From positions 131,501 to 195,500 of the forward strand of contig NC_080416.1 of the NCBI RefSeq assembly GCF_030265065.1: a stretch of DNA of 64,000 bases, written 5' to 3'. Shown here piece after piece: positions 60,601 to 64,000 of this stretch; position 1 is the stretch's first letter, and each line of letters begins with the position of its first letter. The DNA is from Corythoichthys intestinalis (lineage: Eukaryota > Chordata > Actinopteri > Syngnathiformes > Syngnathidae). A program made the translations under genes and the position numbers. The notes below the pieces were generated by a model. That model had not been told where the DNA came from, searched no databases, and saw only the letters and a list, made by a program, of their open reading frames with translations.

Positions 60601-63600
60601 AACAGCTTGGCCAGAGGACTGTAGGAATCGTCGGTCAAATTGGACATTTCATCAACAAAAAACTACCACCGCATTTCAAGAAAAAGTAGTACATTTGCTG
60701 ACTTTTTGGAGGAATATTGTGGCTTGAAAGAATGAATGGTTGATATGGCCTTTACCTAAGCATGGTGAAGATGTAACGAGGGCTGGCGGCGTCTTTGCCG
60801 CCGTTGATGCGAGTGCCAAACTGACCCAGCGGCTGCAGGATGTTCACGTTGTTACTGCCCACAAAGTTTTGAGCCAAGTTGACGATGGTCATCATGAGCG
60901 CTTGCTAAAAAGAAAAGTGGTGAATACGAGAGCTACCGTCATTTCCCAAGTATAACATTTTCTCAAAATATAGTAAAAAGGAGATCTTTTTTTTGAAACG
61001 GGCAAATTGGGGTCAATGAAGAGACAATATAGTTCTTCTTTGTTCTGATAGCAATTCAGACTTCTAATCCATTGTAACTGTGTTTAGACGGAAGAATAGA
61101 TTGCAATGCGATGATTGACACGCAGTTGTATATGTACCTCCCCGTGATGGTAAGCCGACATCTCTGCTACCGAACCGGCCAGCTGTGCCACTTTCACCTC
61201 CCTCTTATCGTTCCTCTTTAAGCAAGTGAAAAGCACTTTTCGCTGGCCGGGCTTCAAGCCTGAAGAAAAAATCACAAACAAAGCGGAGATGAGACGAGTG
61301 AGTGGAGTCAATGACAACAAGTCTGCGAATGACTCAACATATCTCAATGCTCATGATGATCCAATTTCGCATATTACCGTATAAGCTAACCTCAGCGCAC
61401 ACAGCTTTGAGGAGATTCGAGCCTTCGTCAAGACAATTTGAGATGCGTTTGACTTTTGGATTGAATTGAGTGTCTACCCAGCACACCTTGAGATTAGGGA
61501 AAGGAGGATTTATTGTCGCTAGGAAATCAAAACTGTGGCCCTCTGCGCAACAAAAAGACAACTAGTCTTAATGGATGTAGTACACTGGAAACAAGGCTAA
61601 TTTAGAGCTCATTTCATGGCTTCTCCTACCGCAAATTCCGTTGAGAAGAGGAGAAATCGTTCAGCCTTCAATGTGCATGTACATTGGGAAGAAGCGGAAC
61701 GAATTGGAATCTTGACGCGCGACTTCCGAACGCCTTCTGTCGCGCTCGCTGTCGACCCGGTGCATTGTTGACAGTTTTTGGAACGGTGTTATTTTGATGG
61801 AAAACTCGAACATACAGTTGAATACCGTGTCGCTTGTGACCGAGTGTGGAATACGACACGCCCCGCGCGTACGGCCTTCGCCGACGACGCTCGGGCATCC
61901 CGGTTTATAACGTAGCCGTGATTGACGAGGGCCAGATTTGTTTAGTCGCGATGTGCGAAAATGTCAAATAATGGACTGTACTGTATACGAAATGACTCGA
62001 GGTAGAGATATACTGTACACGACAGTATACCAACCGTCGACCAACGATGGAATGGATCTCTCGTTGTCAGAGTTGGAGAAGAGAATCAGTTCCTTGTTGA
62101 TAAAGTCATTGTAGGACAGATGTCTGGCTTGTGTTCCATACAGGTATTGCTGAAATGAAAAGAGTAATCATTGTAAAAAGCTAGGAGGGGATTGACAAAT
62201 GCATCGTTACTTTGTTTGAAAAGTTCTAACAAAAAAAAAACAAAAAAAATCAATTCAAAAGGTTCCCGTGCTCTCTGTTGTTTTGTAGACAAAAAACCCC
62301 TGAAAACTTCAATTGACGATCACTGACCTCCGGGAGACCGTGAATTCGTCTTTGCCGTCTGTCCTCCATGAAGTTGGTCAGCCATTCCTTCCTGTCGTCC
62401 GTTTTCTTCTTACTGAAGGCCTGAGTCCATCAAAAACAAGGAACACGGGTCTCGCTCAACTACGACACGTTAGCGTGAGGTGGCACAGCTGATTTTTGAC
62501 CAAATTTTCTCTCACTGGAACTAAAAGAGGGTTGACTGATACTAAGGCTCTCCTGTTCCAGGTCAGACACGACTTGTTAAATGTCTATTTTGTTCCAGGT
62601 CAATGTTTTAGTTACAAGCCCATGACACTCTCTGAAGAACAACAAGGTAAAGCTGGAAGGCTTCCTGTCCTTTAGTTCTTTTTGGTATGAGGAAAATGAT
62701 TTTAATTTATGAGGTGCATATTTGAGTGATATAAGCACATGGAATAACAATCGTTATTAGCAATGTATTTTAATACTGAATGACTAGAATCAAATATTCA
62801 TTTCAGAGCATATCATTTAACATGGAGAGAAAAACATTTTGTGCAAAGAAAAATATATAAACTGAGGTCAAGCCGCACCGCGCCGCTCTTTATTTTCTTC
62901 ACGACGAGCGACGCGACCTCGACCGGCGAGAAGAACGGGATTTCCAAAAGGGGGAAGCGGCAACTCACCAGAGTGATGGCGGCGTCGTCCTCGGCACCGT
63001 TGTATCGGAATGTAATGCGATGCTTCTCCATTTCGGCAAAATATTCTTTCGCCTCTTTACTTGTACTTGTGCCCAAACCTAACCCAAACCGTAGTCATTA
63101 TAACGGACGAATCGGGACACGTGCTCAATCGATGCCGAAAGAGCATACCTTTGTAGTACTTTACATGCCAGCTTTTATAGTTTTCTGTCCGTTTCTTCCA
63201 CTCGTCAAACTCCGGAATGCTGTAAAAGGCCAGCTCTTGCTTGTTCTTGGTCACCTGTACAGCCACGGAAACAACAACAGACCTTCTTTTAGCTTTTTCA
63301 TTTTCGAAACGATCATTGGCTTCAGACTAATTGCTGATTTACGGGAGATAGCGTTAAAAAAATATACAACCGAGGGTCTTTCATAACAGTCAACTATTAA
63401 CTGCAGTGTTTCTTTTATTTGAAAAAGCCTGGTGTCCTGTACACCCTTTTAGGGAGCTAAGCTGAAAAAAACCCACAAGATGGGCAGGTCAGGCTGTCTA
63501 TCGCTGAGGATAAATACACAAAATGCCACATTTTCATTTCAAGAAAGTGTTTTATGTGCTGCTACTAGCCAAAACACGGCATTCCGAATAAAAGATGAAT

Positions 63601-64000
63601 GATTGGCGTGGCTATTTGGTCTAACAGTTGTGTTACGTGACTAATAGCGGAAACATACAGACATTTTTAGTTTGACGGTACTTTGTATGGGTTGATGATT
63701 TGGGCCTAAAATGCGCGATGACGGCGAGCCTATTTTCCAAAACAAATACAAGGACGGAAGATGTTGTAAGCCTTACTTTGACGATGGGCGTGATGAATTC
63801 CTCTAGGAATGTGTGTTTCAACAAGGATGGCCAATTGTGATGAAAGAAGTTGATGAGCAGACCTTTTATGTGGGACCCATCTTGATCCTAGAAAACAGGA
63901 CGACAATGACATGAGCAAATGGAAACGGCGCTGGAAATTTGCCCGGCATCCACCTGATCTGTCATGATCATGATCTTGCCATAGCGCAGACTCCTCAGGG
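48603..64000 (-). CDS. top2b: DNA topoisomerase II beta, 3' portion (5' end outside window)
   Basis: Exons in the window: 64000(partial)-63954, 63887-63777, 63254-63149, 63078-62969, 62420-62328, 62149-62035, 61259-61138, 60904-60756, 60618-60387, 59761-59627, 59211-59011, 58947-58752, 58665-58574, 58440-58285, 58109-58026, 57210-57016, 54471-54345, 54190-54032, 53575-53371, 53219-53149, 50577-50497, 50211-50098, 49222-49134 and 48743 or 48740-48603. All phases fit. The TOPRIM Mg site ([15 protein letters not shown]) spans the first junction. The catalytic tyrosine is in [11 protein letters not shown] (codon 60775-60773). The core continues through [20 protein letters not shown]. The acidic, Lys-rich tail includes [32 protein letters not shown] and [14 protein letters not shown] and ends [15 protein letters not shown]. 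These tail blocks match TOP2B, not TOP2A. The nuclear enzyme passes one duplex through another using ATP. The gene appears intact here. Confidence 0.95.
48738..48748 (-). other. top2b: Tandem NAGNAG splice acceptor of top2b last exon
   Basis: The acceptor reads GGCAGCAGAAG on the minus strand, so splicing after either CAG keeps the frame and adds or drops one Gln. NAGNAG acceptors are known sites of single-residue alternative splicing; use here is inferred. Confidence 0.6.
51006..51883. mobile_element. Degenerate MITE-like element with inverted ends
   Basis: The left end ATCAGTGTTGTTT and the reversed right end ATCAGTGCCTTTT pair imperfectly. The interior has TTTCGTCTTAGTCATTTGGG and TTAGTCATATTTCAGTCATC, recalled from a common teleost repeat rich in TTTTAGTC motifs. 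No coding capacity. It lies in a large top2b intron. Confidence 0.5.
54885..54970 (+). repeat. Fragment of a common fish repeat
   Basis: GGGCTGCAAGGCAGTTACGAGATTGAGGGTTC-type sequence followed by CCCGCCCTTTGTGTTTGGAG resembles the repeat GGGCGGCACGGTGG... GTGTGGAGTTTGCATG found across teleosts. It is degenerate and recognised by recall only. Confidence 0.4.
56235..56324. mobile_element. Terminal fragment of a MITE
   Basis: The end (AACGAGGGATCACTGTA) preceded by TGCGGTTTTTCACTTATCGC is the edge of a repeat common in fish, usually read as ACAGTGATCCCTCG. Only this end is present, next to a poly-G run. Confidence 0.5.
56326..56977 (+). mobile_element. Degenerate hAT element with BED-finger remnant
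   Basis: The ends CATGTGCCGGTTA and, reversed, CATGTGCCGGTAT form short inverted repeats. At about 56570-56670 plus-strand frames read [13 protein letters not shown] and, in another frame, [12 protein letters not shown], recalling ZBED/BED-finger transposase starts; frameshifts separate them. It lies in the top2b intron upstream of exon 54471-54345. Confidence 0.55.
56954..56995. repeat. 42 bp near-perfect palindrome
   Basis: Two 20 bp arms (AAACAAAGTTTATACCGGCA and its exact reverse complement) are separated by CA. It begins 20 bases downstream of the top2b splice donor after exon 57210-57016 and overlaps the right end of the hAT remnant. Confidence 0.9.
60018..60048. repeat. Short hairpin, 13 bp arms
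   Basis: AATACGACGGACA and its reverse complement TGTCCGTCGTATT are separated by TACCG, in a top2b intron. It may be the edge of a transposon; no further evidence. Confidence 0.8.
60127..60340. mobile_element. MITE copy of a common fish family
   Basis: Begins CAGGGGTCTCCAAACCGGTC and includes GACAGTTTAACCAATGAGGT, wording I recall from an abundant fish MITE. It ends near CACTGCGGCCCTATGTGGAA, without the full matching right end, so it is partial. Noncoding, in a top2b intron. Confidence 0.6.

Noticed and set aside
48603-64000. Identification as top2a
   Set aside because: Tail blocks ([37 protein letters not shown]) match TOP2B; TOP2A ends in KYLEESDEDD-type sequence instead.

Overview
The window looks like nuclear DNA of a teleost fish, probably a spiny-rayed species. 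The support is short GT-AG introns, many fish-type DNA transposons (hAT, Tc1, MITEs), a Rex3 LINE, and genes whose conceptual proteins align along their length with remembered vertebrate families. A syngnathid or related lineage is possible, but the sequence alone does not settle it. Identifications rest on remembered family sequences; no database search was run. Splice sites were placed by hand from GT/AG signals, reading phase and protein continuity.

Layout. Seven host genes are present. (1) 305-2472, minus: a C2H2 zinc-finger gene, three exons. (2) 3788-6486, minus: cibar1 (fam92a), eight exons, 289 codons. (3) 7046-9439, plus: an MHC class I gene that reads like the teleost Z lineage, eight exons, with an ISRE-like site between it and cibar1. 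(4) 11957-21056, plus: zhx1, six coding segments, with altered zinc fingers and a last exon isolated by a 6.7 kb intron. (5) 23244-28852, minus: asns, 11 coding exons, 561 codons. (6) 33566-47229, minus: anln, about 23 exons. (7) 48603-64000 and beyond, minus: the 3' two thirds of top2b. The exons of genes 1 to 4 are very GC-rich; anln and top2b are not.

Mobile DNA. The zhx1 intron holds a nearly full-length Rex3 LINE on the minus strand (14821-20275). It is interrupted by hAT debris and by a 524 bp element with 9 bp target duplications, which is itself split by a 756 bp hAT with 8 bp duplications. Other clear elements are a MITE in the MHC 3' UTR (9631-10022), a Tc1 derivative (29806-30500), two hAT elements in anln introns (37942-39098 and 42209-43741), and MITE/hAT remnants in top2b introns. 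Minisatellites of 40 bp (asns intron 2) and 27 bp (anln intron) are also present.

The genes share no pathway. Asns makes asparagine in the cytosol, anillin organises the cytokinetic ring, Top2b passes DNA duplexes in the nucleus, Zhx1 is a homeodomain repressor, Cibar1 is a BAR-like ciliary-base protein and the MHC molecule acts at the cell surface. No CRISPR array, tRNA, rRNA or integrated virus was seen.
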